A stretch of DNA of 64,000 bases from Phocoena phocoena (GCF_963924675.1 NC_089219.1:152788288-152852287), one strand, 5' to 3'; counted from the first letter of the stretch, positions 47,837 through 59,910 are shown. Notes: a model not told the origin generated them from the letters alone. Numbers and translations are program-made.

Positions 47837-49112
47837 TACCATTTTTAAATTTACAATTCAGTGACATGAAGTACATTCACAATGTTGTACACCATCACCA
47901 CTATCCATCACCAGAACTTTTTCATCACCACAAACTGAAACTCTGTACTCATAAAACAGTAACTCCTCACTATCCCCTCTCCTCAGAGACCCTGGTAACC
48001 ACTACCCTACTTTCTGTCTCTATGAATATGCCCATTCTAGGTACCTCATATAAATGAAATCATACAATATTTGTCCTTGTGTCTGGCTTATTTCCTTTAG
48101 CATAATGTTTTCAATGTTCATCCATGTCATAGCATATTTTATTCTTTATTTACTTTGCTGTATATTTCCAGTGTGTGATGGACATTTGAGTTGTTCCTAG
48201 GCTTTCACTATCATGAATAGTGCTATTAACGTTCTTCTATATGTGCCAAAAAGTATCTCATGGGCATATCTACAAGACAGATTGCTGGGTTATAGCATAT
48301 ATGAATATTCAACTTTAGGATCTGACACCAAAGTGTCCTCAAAGTGTTTGTACCAATTTATAATCCTATCAGCAATGTATAAGATACCCTGTGAATCTAC
48401 CTCCTTTCCAACATCTAATGTCCTAAGACTTTTTCATTTTTCCCAAATAGGTATGCGCTTGGTCTACAGTTCCCTGATCACTAATGATGCTATCTCTTTA
48501 CATGCTTATCAGCCATATGTTTCCTCTTCTGTGAAATGTGTTGTCTTTTATACACTTTTCTAATTGATTTTGTTATACTTACTGATTTGTAATAGTTCTT
48601 TATATATTTTTAATATTAACCCTTTGTCAACTGGACGTCCTGCAAATATCTTCTCCCAATTTTTAATCTCCTTTCCATTTTCTAGAAGGTGGAAAAACCT
48701 TTTTGAGCAAAAACTTAATTTTAATTAAGTCAAATTTATATTTATCAATCTTCTATTTTTTAGTCAATGATCTCTGCCTGGGTTAAACAATCTTTTACTC
48801 TCCAAGGTCTCATTTTCACCTTGAGTGTCTACTAAGATTTGTGTGTGTGTGGGAGGGGGATGTCTAGTAAAACTTTAAAATTTTTGTTTATGACATTTAA
48901 ACCCTTAATCCGTCTAGAGTTGACTTTTTTCTTTTTAGAGGTCAGTTTTATTCTTTTTCTATATGGATGGCCATTTTTTTCCCAGCTCAATTTATTGAAC
49001 GTGACCTTCTTGACTGACAGCCACCTTTGTTGTGTATCAACATGCATGAGTGTTTATGAGTTTTCTATTCTAGTCCACTGGTCTGATCTTCCTGTCTATA
49101 CAATTTGACACT

Positions 49113-49445
49113 TTTTTTTTTAATTTATTTTTTAAAGTTTTTTTGGCTGCGTTGGGTCTTCGTTGCTGCACGCGGGCTTTTCTCTAGTTGCAGCAAGCGG
49201 GGGCTACTCTTTGTTGCGGTGCACGGGCTTCTCATTGCCGTGGCTTCTCTTGTTGCAGAGCACAGGCTCTAGGTGCGTGGGCTTCAGTAGTTGTGGCTCG
49301 CCAGCTCTAAAGCACAGGCTCAGTAGTTGTGACTCACGGGCTTAGTTGCTCGGCAGCATGTGGGATCTTCCCGGACCAGGGCTTGAACCTGTGTCCCCTG
49401 CATTGGCAGGCAGATTCTTAACCACTGCTCCACCACGGAAGCCCC
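49113..49445 (-). mobile_element. CHR-type SINE, long class
   Basis: T-rich left end, then ttggctgcgttgggtcttcg, ending caccacggaagcccc. Target duplication tgacact is at 49106-49112 and 49446-49452. Confidence 0.93.
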
Positions 49446-50192
49446 TGACACTATCTTAATTCTTATATCTTATCAGGAGTCTTGCCATCCCACAGGGCAA
49501 GTCTTCCCCTCCCATTCCTTTTTAGAAGTGACCAGCCATTCTTGGGTCCTTAACTCTTCTACATAAAATTTAGCATCATCAAGTTTCATGAAAATCCCTG
49601 TTGGGATTATGAATGAAATTAATTTAATATATAGATCAAACTGTTTGTCAATTCATTAACATGACATATTCCTCTATTAAGATCTTATTTAATATCTCTT
49701 AGAAAAGTTGTACAATTTTCCCTTTAGAGGTCTAGCACATTTGTGTTAGACTGATTTCTAAAGTTGATATTGATACTACTGTGATGCCTTCTCTTTCACT
49801 GCTTTTTAGTGGTTTTTGCATACGTACAGAAATACAAGTGACTTTCAATAATCTTATATCCAGTCACCTGCTAAACTTACATAATTATTTTTAATAACTT
49901 GTCTGTGGATCCTTCTGTTTTCTATGTAAATGACCATATCACCTGCCGATAAAATTTTATTCCTTCCTTTCCAATTCTTGTGCCTCTAATTTCTTCTACT
50001 CCTCTTACATTACTGCTTAGGACTGTCAATACAATGTTGAGTACACACGGTATCAGGCATTTTTGTCTCTGATTTTAAAGGGAGGGCTTCTAGTGTTTCC
50101 CTACATAAGATGTTTTCTCTATTTTTTTCTTATGGTTATTCTTTATCATCTTGAAAGGGTTCCTTTTGCTCCTCATTAAGAATATATCATGG

Positions 50193-50406
50193 GGACCTCC
50201 CTAGTGGCACAGTGGATAAGATTCCGAGTTCCCAATGCAGGGGGGGTCAGGGTTTGATCCCTGATCAGGGAACCAGATCCCATATACATGCTGCAACTAA
50301 GAGTTCGAATGACACAACTAAGGAGCCCACCTGCCACAACTAAGACCCAGTGCAACCAAATAAATAAATAAATTTTTTAATGTGGTTTAAAAAAAATTAA
50401 AAAAAG
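50193..50406 (+). mobile_element. CHR-type SINE, older class
   Basis: Starts gggacctccctagtggcaca and ends in (AAAT)n and an A-rich tail. Perfect 15-bp target duplication aagaatatatcatgg is at 50178-50192 and 50407-50421. Confidence 0.93.
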
Positions 50407-50421
50407 AAGAATATATCATGG

Positions 50422-50624
50422 ACATACACACTACTACATACAAAACAGATAACAAGGCCCCACTGTATAGCACAGGGAACTATACTCAGCATTTTGTAAT
50501 AACCAGTAAGGGAAAAGAATCTGAAGAAGAATATATATATAACTGAATCACTGTGTTGTACACCTGAAACTAACACAACATTGTAAATCAACTATACTTC
50601 AACGAAATAAATTTTTTTTAAAAA
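50422..50624 (+). mobile_element. L1 3' end
   Basis: Plus-oriented L1 terminus: ccactgtatagcacagggaa, gttgtacacctgaaactaac, ending caactatacttcaacgaaat and A-rich tail. A third copy of the target word (ggattatatcatgg) follows at about 50626-50639. Confidence 0.88.
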
Positions 50625-51088
50625 AGGATTATATCATGGAAGAGTGATTTAGAAAATGCTTTTTCTGCACCTATTAAAACGATCATAAAAAAAAAAAAGA
50701 TCATGATTTTTTTGGTTTTTTAATCTATTAATGTGGCAAATTTTGAATTTCATTTATGGATTTTCTAATATAGATATCCTTGCACACCTGAGATAAATCC
50801 AACTTGGTTTTGGATATTATCCTTTTTTGCATACTGTTGGTTTTGATTTGCTAATATTTTGTTTAGGTTGTAAAGTCTCTACTGGTGAAAGAAATAAGTC
50901 TGTTATTTTCCACTGTCAAGTTTTTGTCTCATTTGGATGTCAGGGTTAGCTGGCAAATAGTCCCTACTTGTCTATTGCCTGAAAAAAAATTCTATAACAA
51001 AATTGAGATGTTCTAGTCTTTGAAAGATTTCTGACCTATAAAACTTATAAAACTTATAAAACCCAGTGCTTTCTTTGTGGCAAGATTT

Positions 51089-51428
51089 ATGTATGTATGT
51101 ATTTATGGCTGTGTTAGGTCTTCGCTGCTGTGCGCAGTCTTTCTCTAGCTGCAGCGAGCAAGGGCTACTCTTTGTTGTGGTGCACAGGCTTCTCATTGTG
51201 GTGGCTTCTCTTTGGTGCAGAGCACAGGCTCTAGGTGCGCGGGCTTCAGTAGTTGTGGCACACGGGCTCAGCAGTTGTGGCTTATGGGCTCTAGAGCACA
51301 GGCTCAGTAGTTGTGGCACAAGTGCTTAGGTGCCCCGTAGCATGTGGGATCTTCCTGAAGCAGGGCTCAAACCCGTGTCCCCTGCATTGGCAGGCAGATT
51401 CTTAACCACTGCGCCACCAGGGAAGTCC
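51089..51428 (-). mobile_element. CHR-type SINE, long class
   Basis: Left tail is (TATG)n-like, the body is typical, and it ends ccaccagggaagtcc. Target duplication tgtggcaagattt / tgtgggaagattt is at 51076-51088 and 51429-51441. Confidence 0.93.
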
Positions 51429-52584
51429 TGTGGGAAGATTTTTAATTGCTGCTTTAGCTTAATAAATATTAGATTATTCAAGCTTTTTTCTTCTTCCATT
51501 TTGTCTAAGTCTTCAAAATTGCTGGCATATAGTTGATAGCATTCTTTTCATCTTTATTTAGTGGACAGTTGCATCCTTCTTTCCATTCGTGATATTAACA
51601 TATCTTATTACTTCTTCTACTTTAAAAAATTTATTCTGTTCATTTCCTGATTATTATAAATTAGACACTTAGTTTACTCCTTTTATAATTGAATATTTAA
51701 GGCTAAAAATTCCTTCCCCCTCCTACCCCAGCACTACTTTTTTATTCAGCTCATAGGTTTTGATATATAAAGTCTTCATTCTCATTCAGCTGTATTTTTA
51801 AATTTCCATAATCTATTTAATCCATGAATTATATAGCTATGCCTATGTGTACTGTATTTCTCAAATGTATGTTTTTGTGATTAACCACTAATTTAGCAAC
51901 ACAGTGGGAGAGATCACCCTCTGCATAAAACTTGATCTTTGAAATTGTTACAGCTTTCACCATGGTCTAGTTGATGATCAATTCCATACTAAATGCGTGC
52001 AAAACTCTATGTTCATTAGGTTAAGCTTGCTGGTTTTTTACTCTTCTATTTCTGCCAATCTGTCAGCTTGACATACAATTAATTAAGAGATGTAATGAAA
52101 TCTCCCACCATGATGGTGGATTTCTCCATTGATCCCAGTGTAGTTCTACCAATTTCACTTCATCTGTTGTAAGGATTTTTAATCAGAGGCATTCATGCTT
52201 TAAACTGCTATATCTTCTTGGTGAGTGATTAATATATAGTGATTATAATTATGTAGTGTTTCTTTCCATCCCAATTAAGACATTCTGTCTTAAAGTATAT
52301 TTTATCTTGTATTAGTATGGTCATGCCAACTTTCTTTTAGTTAGTAGTTCCAGGTATGTATTTCCCCAATCTTTTAATTTCAATTTTTGCATGCCCTTAA
52401 ACTTTTGGCGTGCCCTTGTAAAAAGCATATATCTGGATTTTGAGTTTTTTAATCCAATTTGTCAATTTTTATCTTTGGTGAATTTAGTCCATTTAATGTA
52501 ATTGATATCTATAAATCTTCTCTTTCATTTTTTCTTTTCTTTTTTTTTTTTAAGAACAAGTTTTGGAATTTCCAAAGAGTTTCT

Positions 52585-52811
52585 TTCTTTTTTTTTTTTT
52601 TTAAATATTTACTTATTATTTGGTTGCACCAGGTGGGCTCCTTAGTTGTGGCTCACCAGCTCCGTAGTTGCAGCACGTGGGCTCCTTTGTTGCGGCATGC
52701 AAACTCTTAGTTGCGGCATGCATGTGGGACCTAGTTCCCTGACCAGGGATGGGACCTGGGCCCCCTGCATTGGGAGCATGGAGTCTTAACCACTGTGCCA
52801 TCAGGGAAGTC
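52585..52811 (-). mobile_element. CHR-type SINE, older short class
   Basis: T-rich left end, then tggttgcaccaggtgggctc, ending catcagggaagtct. It lies 8 bp from the next SINE. Confidence 0.9.
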
Positions 52812-52819
52812 TCCCCCAC

Positions 52820-52992
52820 TTTTTTTTTTTTTTTAATATTTATTTATTTATTTGGCTGCACCGGGTCTTAGTTGTGGAACTTGGGATCTTTCAGTTGTGG
52901 CATGCAGGATCTAGTTCCCTGACCAGGGATCGAACCCCGGCCCCTGCACTGGGAGCTCCAAGTCTTAACCATTGGACCACCAGGGAACTCCC
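52820..52992 (-). mobile_element. CHR-type SINE, older short class
   Basis: T-rich left end, then tggctgcaccgggtcttagt, ending ccaccagggaactccc. Arranged in tandem with the previous element. Confidence 0.9.
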
Positions 52993-54029
52993 TGTCTCTA
53001 CCATCTGAATTTAGCATTCCAGTTTGTCCTACTCTTCCTTTTACCTTTCTTAAAATTGTATCTCTGTCTCCCTGCTAATAAGATATGAACTTCAGCATGA
53101 CATCATTTGGACTTTAAATTCTGGGGCAGATATCTTTTCCCCTCTCTTGAATTTTCCTTTTCTCTCTTTTTTTTTCCCCCTTTGGCCTTAGCCTTTACAA
53201 CAATAAATGATAACAAGGTATCTGATTACCTTTATTTCATATATCTCTTGTAACATTTTCTGGATTTGAATCTCTCAGTACTTCATCTAGAACTGTCTTC
53301 AATGTGGGCCTTTAGGTGGCAAGGCTTCCAATACTTCATATGCCTGAAAATATCTGTATCATCCCCTCCTATTTAAATAAATGTGGTTAGGTATAAAACT
53401 CTAAGTTTCCCTACAAAACCCTAAAAACACTCTTGTCTTCTTGCATTTAGCGATGTTGTTCAAAACTCTGATGTCAATTCAATTTTTGCTCCTTTGTGTG
53501 TGATCTGTTCTTTCTCTCTGAGGCTCCTACAATTTTCTTTTGCTGTGATACACTTAAATTTCACTATAATATGTCTAGAAGTGAGTTTTTCCCAACCTCT
53601 TATTTTTAGCACTCTAAGAAACCCTTCCATCTGGGGACTTTCTTTTTCCCTTTTAATTCTAAAAGAGAACAATTTTTCCATTATTTCTTCAATACTTCCT
53701 CCTTTCTATTTTTATTTCTCTAAGATTCCTATTATTCAGATGTGATTACCTCTACATCTATCCTCCTTATCTTTTAACTTTTCATTTATATGTTTTTTTC
53801 TTTGTCCTTTTCTCCTTTGTTCTGGGAGATTTCCTCCATCTAGAATTCTAATTCACTCAATTGTATCCATTCTGTTACACCCATCTGATGTGATGTTCTT
53901 TATTTCAACCATTATATTTTTCAAGGCTACTATTTCTGCTTGGTTCTATCAGCCTCTGCTTATTCTTGTTTCAAGTTGTTAATATCATCCCTACTTCCTC
54001 TAGAATGATTATCAGTCTAACTTTAAACT

Positions 54030-54348
54030 TTTTTTTAAATTTTATTTTATTTATTTATTTATTCTTGGCTGCATTGGGTCTTCATTGCTGTGCACAGGCT
54101 TTCTCTAGTTGCAGTGAGAGAGGGCTACTCATCGCAGTGGCTTCTCTTGTTGCGAAGCACGGGCTCTAGGTGCACGGGCTTCAGTAGCTGTAGCACACAG
54201 GCTCAGTAGTTGTGGCACACAGGCTCAGTAGTCATGGCGCATGGGCTTAGTTGCTCCACGGCATGTGGGATCTTCCCAGACCAGGGCTCACACCTGTGTC
54301 CCCTGCATTGGCAGGCAGATTCTTAACCACTAAGCTACCAGGGAAGCC
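54030..54348 (-). mobile_element. CHR-type SINE, long class
   Basis: T/A-rich left end, then ttggctgcattgggtcttca, ending taccagggaagccc. Perfect 13-bp target duplication ctaactttaaact is at 54017-54029 and 54349-54361. Confidence 0.95.
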
Positions 54349-54361
54349 CTAACTTTAAACT

Positions 54362-55527
54362 CTTGATCCATCTGTTCTATTACTTATGTTCCAATGAAGC
54401 CTATATATTGTTCTCCTATTGAAATACCTGTGCTCTTCAACACTGTTATTTTTCCCTAGAGGACAGCAGCTATTCTGATTGGCAAAGCATAAGGGAGAAG
54501 ACCAAATTCCAGCCAAAATCAGCCACAGTAAGCTGGAGTAAGGTAGGAAATGAACACTAAAGTAGAAAATCCCAAGCACCAGATAACCACAATCACTATC
54601 CATCCCATACAATCACAGCTCAGACCAAGGATTCACCTTTTGTTCCCCAGGGAGATACAGCATTATGATAGGGATTTGGGGAGACCTAAGAATTAAGAAG
54701 GTAACGGACAGAGAAGTGACTGCCTAAAGTCAGTCATCACTTGTTTTTTTTCTCAACTCCTCCTCACAAGTATATGCTTCTGTAATGCCCTGATTTACTC
54801 TTAAGGAAAGCTGGACTAGGGTTGAGTCACAGCAAGTGTAGAGAAAGGTAATTCCGAAGTAATGAGGCAGGAGAGCAACTAGAGCAGTATTCCAATAGTT
54901 CCCTTCTTCCACAGTTTTATTCTCCTACAGCTATGCCTGCCTGACTCCTGTCCTAGGCCAAAGACCCACCCTCCCCCAACCCCCACCTCCACCCCACAAA
55001 GCAGTTCAAAAAAGTCCACATCACCCATTTGTTTCTCACAGTATTTTCCTTTTATAGTCCCTCTAGGGATGATTTGAGAGAAAGGAGTCAGCAGTCATGC
55101 CAGTTCAGCATCTTAGTAGGAACAAGACTTGACCGCTTGGCAGCTCTGAAGAATTTAAACCTCAATAAGGGTTTAACATCTGGTAGAAAGTGTTGTGCCA
55201 TTAAAAAGATACTGATTTGAGGGCCATAGAAGTTCAGAGAAAGACAAATTACTTTTGATTGCAAGGCAGAGGAGGAATGAGAGGGAATGGCAATAGCAGT
55301 GGGAGGACTTTAAAATGGGAGAATACTGGAAAGAATAGGAGAGAAAAATATCATGAGGAAAGGAATTGTTCTCGGATGTATGTGAGAAATGAAGTCAGCT
55401 GATGGGCTCTGAACCCAAAGCAAGATCTTGTCCCTTTTTCACCTGGAATCTGTTTTGAGTGCAACAGGGTTAGGTACTGTTAGCCTCTCCTTAATACAGA
55501 AAAACTGAGGCTTAAAGAAGTCAAATA
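54362..55527. other. Unique part of MDM4 intron 1
   Basis: Ordinary intronic DNA. Short frames on both strands show no domains. Confidence 0.5.
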
Positions 55528-55725
55528 GGGCTTCCCTGGTGGCGCAATGGTTGAGAGTCCACCTGCCGATGCAGGGGACACAGGTTCATGCCCCGGTCCG
55601 GGAAGATCCCACATGCCGCGGAGCGGCTGGGCCTGTGAGCCATGGCCGCTGAGCCTGCGCGTCCGGAGCCTGTGCTCCGCGGCGGGAGGGGCCACAGCAG
55701 TGAGAGGCCCGCGTACCGCAAAAAA
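55528..55725 (+). mobile_element. CHR-type SINE, short young class
   Basis: Starts gggcttccctggtggcgcaa and ends cgtaccgc plus A-rich tail. Perfect 14-bp target duplication aaagaagtcaaata is at 55514-55527 and 55726-55739. Confidence 0.95.
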
Positions 55726-55739
55726 AAAGAAGTCAAATA

Positions 55740-56300
55740 ACTTGCCCAAGACTAAAGCTTATCCTTTTACATTCAGTTTCTCAAACCAGAAAGTTAGAGT
55801 CATCTTGACCTCTCCCTCTTCCCCCATTATCACATCATCAAACTTTATGGATTTTAACTCCTAAATCTTTCAAAACCACACCCTCTCTTCATCTTCACCA
55901 TCAATTCCCCAAATCAAAAAATGTTATTTCTTGCCTGTGTCACTGCAATAGACTCTTAACTGTCTCTCTAACCCCACTTCAATCCAAACTCCACACTACA
56001 GCCAGAAGGATTAAAAAACCAAAATAAAATAAACAATCCTACCCTGCCAGGCCCTGCTCCACTGCTTGCTACTGTTCGAAAAATAAAGAGCCTAGGCCTT
56101 CAGCACCTTGCCAGTCTTTCCAACTTACACTGCTCTTCCCTGCACTCCCTGCACCTCATCCACACTGATCTTTTAGTTTCTCAAACCGGGCCTTTGCACA
56201 CATTGTTCCTTCATTTTGAACACAGTTCTCTGTAAAAGACTGACTCATCCTAAACCTTCCAGTCTCCAGTTAAATGTCATCTCCTCAACAATCATTAATG
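55740..56300 (+). mobile_element. L2 LINE fragment
   Basis: From about 55920: cacactacagccagaaggat, tctttccaacttacactgct and ggcctttgcacacattgttc match the L2 3' half in plus orientation. Confidence 0.65.
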
Positions 56301-58240
56301 AGTGTTAAAACCATATAAGTGAAAGGTTGGGGGAAGGGGGGACTTAAAAAACACACTGAGCAGGCTTACAGCATTTGACCCACTGACCAAATTTATCTCT
56401 AGAAAGAGCAGCATTCACACATCGTGTACAGGAAACACCCAGTACCTCCTATGAAGTATTCTTGGCCCCCCACCCCCAATCCAAATCTAATCAAGCTTCT
56501 AGATCTAACTAATATGTGTTTGTAGGGGGAAAAAATGGAGGATGGAGGAATAACTAAACAATACTAAAAGCAGGCAATTAGCCAAATCCAGAATGTAGGA
56601 AATTCTACAGGGTCTTGGGTGCAGCATTATTGTTGAAGTGGACAGAGTGTTATAGAGACTTAAAAAACACTACCCTAATACAATGTGTGGACCTTGTTCA
56701 AGTCCTAATTCTAAATGTCATTTTTTGCTAAACAATCAGGAAATTTTGAATTATGTACTAGGTATTAGATACTATTAAGAAGCTGTAAATGGTAGTAGAA
56801 AGGCACTGTGGTAAATTTTTTAAAAATCCTAACCTGATAAGAGCTACATCCTGACATATTTAAAGGTAAATAAAATGACACATCTGTGAAACTTTAAAAT
56901 ATTTCCTTAAAAAGGTGGGAAAATAGAAAAAACAATATTCAATTAAAACAATAGGTTTTAATTACCTTATTGAATGGTACACAGAAAATGTGTAAGAAAT
57001 GACAACAATTCCATGTGTTTATCTATTGTATCTTGAAAAAACTAGTAATCTTGGAAATACTATTCCAGTTACCTCCTTGGTCAAGGCTTTTCTGACTCCC
57101 CAAAGGAAGCTGATGACACCACAGCACCTCTATTAAAACACTCACAACATTATATTTATGTCTTTATGTGTGTCCCCTACTGGATTGAAATCATAGAGAG
57201 AAGGAACAGTCTTATACATCTCTCAATGATAACAGAAGAGTGGTTTTTACCCTACACTTAGTCCAAAAGACTCCTACACCTCATCTTCAAATCTCTACCT
57301 TTGAAGATAACTGTGATTTAAAGACTAATTAAAATAAAAGCTTCTTGTCAGAAGTCAGCAGAACTAATCATTCTTATCAATTCTTTAAAGCCCTAAGGAC
57401 CTCTACTAAACACCAGTCTGATTGTCTTTCAACTAAATATGTAAAAGTAATAAAACCAACTGTTTTCTTTCAAAAAATAAACTACCATTCAGATGTTGTT
57501 TTAGTTCTTAGCAGGTCTGTTACACATCTAAAAAGGTGAAGTGTGTAGCAAGAGTGCTCCAGCAGTTTGCAAAACAAACAATATGCTAGGAAACAACCTA
57601 AAAATCCATCAATGGGGAGCTGGTTAAAGAAATTCTTGTACAACCCTATAATTCAATACTACGCAAGCCCTTAAAAGAAAATATTATATGTAGACTTTAT
57701 GGAAAGCTGTCCCTGATGTTATTTGAAAAACTTAAGGTACAGAACAGTAGACACAAAATGACCCCACTGTTGTTTAAAAATGCAAATATGTGTGGAAAAA
57801 GCCAGGAAGGACATAATACCAAACAGTTAAGGGTAGCTAGCTTGAGGAGGGGACAGGTTAGGGACACGTTAATGGACCATTAACTTTACACACTTCTGTA
57901 CTGTGTGCTTTTTTTTTTCTTTTTAACAACAGGCAAGTAGCATTTTAGTTTTTAAAAAAACTTTAAAATAAAAAAGTGTGATCCTGACTGTACTGTGAAA
58001 CAAAATATTCCGAAATAAATACTTCTAAACTAAATTAATTTTTCATAGCAGGAATGTATGAGGAGGGAGGGGACTAAACCCAAACTGAGATGTAGTAAAA
58101 TTTAATACCAAAAGGTACCAAGTTATCTTTGATACCTGTTGCCCGCGCCAACATCCCAAAGCACGGAGCAGCTTCGTAACTAATAGATCTTTCCGGATGA
58201 AGGAAAACAGACGCAGCATTTTCTCCGGGTGTCGCTTTAA
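56301..58240. other. Unique part of MDM4 intron 1 near the promoter
   Basis: AT-rich intronic DNA without a recognised young repeat. A T-rich tract is at 57910-57925. CpG density begins to rise near 58140. Confidence 0.4.
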
Positions 58241-58244
58241 AACA

Positions 58245-58432
58245 CTGGTTTTCAAACTTGAGGCTGCACAAGAATCAACTGGGAAACGTGCTGATTAAAA
58301 TACATATTCCCGAGCCCCAGCTCCTGGTATTCTGTTAGAGGAAGTCTGGGTGTGGCCCCCAAGTGAGCATTCTTCAAAAAAGCACTCAAGTGCCTCTGAG
58401 ACAGATGGTCCACAGCCCTGAAAATTACTGCC
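58245..58432. mobile_element. MER5A-type hAT relic beside the promoter
   Basis: Begins cactggttttcaaacttgag, contains cacaagaatcaactgggaaa and ends near ggtccacagccctgaaaatt. It lies about 400 bp inside intron 1 from exon 1. Confidence 0.8.
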
Positions 58433-58639
58433 TTAAAATCTTGAAGACACCTCAATGTCACTCTCTCCGCCTCCCTCTTTCCCACCTTTCCTCCGAAGTG
58501 CCTCAGTCATCCTCATATTTTGCTCCCAATTAAGCATCGTCAATCTATTTCGATTTGGTTTGTAACCTGTTGGCCGACCTGCATCACGTCACTCCACCTC
58601 CATTTTTGTCCTCTGCTGATTCTCATCTTATAACCCTTC

Positions 58640-58985
58640 CTCCACCAGCCCTTCTTCCGCCCTGTGCGACCGTCCCCACGCCGCCACCCACGCCTCTAGC
58701 TCCTCCCGCCGGCTACCCCGGCTCCGGGGCCTGCAGAACTGGCCGCGCCGCGCCCGCTCCCCACTCTCCACTTCCCACCCCCGGCCTCCCGGCACCCCGC
58801 CGACTAAACCCCAAAGCCACACCTTACGGCCGCTCCATGAGTCGCTCCCCCGCAGAGCCCGGGGGGGAGGGGGCGTCAGTCACAGGCCCTAAGGCCTCAG
58901 CAGCATTTTGAAACGGCGAGTAGTGAGGGCGCAACTTCCGGCCTCGCCAACCCATCTCCCATAAGAGCTTCCGGTGAGGCCTCCA
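58640..58985 (-). promoter_or_regulatory. MDM4: MDM4 CpG-rich promoter (P1-like) with ETS motifs
   Basis: The block is clearly richer in G, C and CpG than the AT-rich introns and flanks. No TATA box is evident. Two ETS-type cores stand on the plus strand: ACTTCCGG at 58934-58941 and GCTTCCGG at 58967-58974. They lie just upstream of the inferred start of minus-strand transcription. Ets-1/Elk-1 control of the human MDMX P1 promoter downstream of mitogen signalling is established, so conservation here is plausible. The stretch GGGGGGGAGGGGGCG (58861-58875) could bind Sp/KLF factors. The exact start site is not visible. Confidence 0.7.
58828..58920 (-). other. MDM4: Inferred MDM4 exon 1 (5' UTR)
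   Basis: This is the most likely non-coding first exon. The strand reads into a strong donor-like GTAAGG (58822-58827) inside the CpG-rich block, just downstream of two ETS-type motifs. Its weak point is the CC before GT; an alternative donor (AAG|GTGTGG) lies 5 nt further on. The upper end is only approximate, because no initiator or TATA box fixes the start. Joined to exon 2, this exon carries an ATG (58836-58838) in frame with the main start. Placement rests on composition and splice signal, not transcript data. Confidence 0.5.
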
Positions 58986-59679
58986 GAAACCATAGATGGG
59001 CCAACTGGATGGCTAGAGAGCCAGGAGGCTGAGCCGTCCCTACCATAGAGTAGATCCAGTCCGGGGAAAGAGAGTCGCAGGACCTGGACTGCTAAGAGTT
59101 GTGAGGTTTCAAGAGAGAACGTTTGAGGAAATTGCAGGGTCTTGTGATATTCATAAACGTGTCCTGGGAGTTCAAAAAACAGGGAGGGGAGAAAGCTAAA
59201 AGCATAATCAGAGGCCGCCTTTTCAGCTCTTCAGAAAGCTGAAAAGCCACTCCCTCTGTTTCTCAGTGTTAACTTATTCATTCTTACTCCCCAGAGGTGG
59301 CTGGAGCGGAGAAACAGCGTCCTAGTGTTGTCGCTAATTGGGTGAGAATAAGCCTAGTATATACACGAATCACTACAAGAAATGCTAAAAGAGAGATGCA
59401 AAGGACAATGAGGTGGAGCTTGTTTGGATCACACAACCAGGTCATCTAGCCTGCTTTCTCCCAATACAAAAGTACCTTCAAACCTCTCAGGCAGGTTGTC
59501 TTCAACCTCTGCCAGTGCCAACTGGCATGACCTCCCCCCAATACCTCATTTCGTTTATTTTAGGGTGATTCTAGGTGTCAGAGGAATTTCTGGGCTGAAA
59601 TATGTTATTTTGCCATTTCTCTTGGTTTCAGTTCTGCAGTTTGGAGAAGAGTAAGGCTTTATTCTTTCCAATATAAGCA
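58986..59679. other. Upstream flank of MDM4
   Basis: Unique sequence upstream of the promoter. No divergent gene is recognised. Confidence 0.4.
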
Positions 59680-59687
59680 CTATTGGT

Positions 59688-59903
59688 TTGGGGGGGGTTT
59701 GTTTTTTTTTGCGGTACGCGGGCCTCTCACCGCCGTGGCCTCTCCCGTTGCGGAGCGCAGGCTCCGGACGCGTAGGCTCAGCGGCCATGGCTCACGGGCC
59801 CAGCCGCTCCGCGGCATGTGGGATCCTCCCGGACCGGGGCACGAACCTATGTCCCCTAGCATCGGCAGGCCGACTCTCAACCACTGCACCACTAGGGAAG
59901 CCC
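59688..59903 (-). mobile_element. CHR-type SINE, short young class
   Basis: T-rich tail at left, then gcggtacgcgggcctctcac, ending cactagggaagccc. Target duplication ctattgg is at 59680-59686 and 59904-59910. High CpG content retained. Confidence 0.93.
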
Positions 59904-59910
59904 CTATTGG

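Larger units (their letters stand above)
47200..54018 (-). mobile_element. Old L1 LINE, sense to MDM4, heavily interrupted
   Basis: Fragments read continuously on the minus strand from L1 3' UTR (tttacaattcagtgacatga, ccatcaccagaactttttca) into decayed ORF2. Landmarks include ttaaccctttgtcaactgga, cctgcaaatatcttctccca, agttgacttttttctttt and aattaagtcaaatttatatt. All frames are broken by many stops. It is interrupted by a younger L1 end and at least six SINEs, and is dead as an element. Confidence 0.85.
43328..58827 (-). other. MDM4: MDM4 intron 1 (about 15.5 kb)
   Basis: The largest intron, between inferred exon 1 and exon 2. From its 3' end: unique DNA, a SINE, two LTR-type segments, a SINE, an L1 end, L2, MIR, a long old L1 filled with SINEs, unique DNA, a young SINE, L2, and a MER5 relic near the promoter. 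In human, a p53-responsive second promoter lies in this intron. I searched part of it by eye for p53 half-sites and found no convincing pair. Confidence 0.7.

Noticed and set aside
47200..54018. Possible intact L1 coding region
   Set aside because: Frames are broken by many stops and interrupted by at least seven insertions; only relic sequence remains.
57000..58820. p53 response element in the promoter-proximal part of intron 1
   Set aside because: Several CAAG/CATG/CTAG cores were inspected, but none had proper RRR and YYY flanks in pairs. A matrix scan of the whole intron was not possible.
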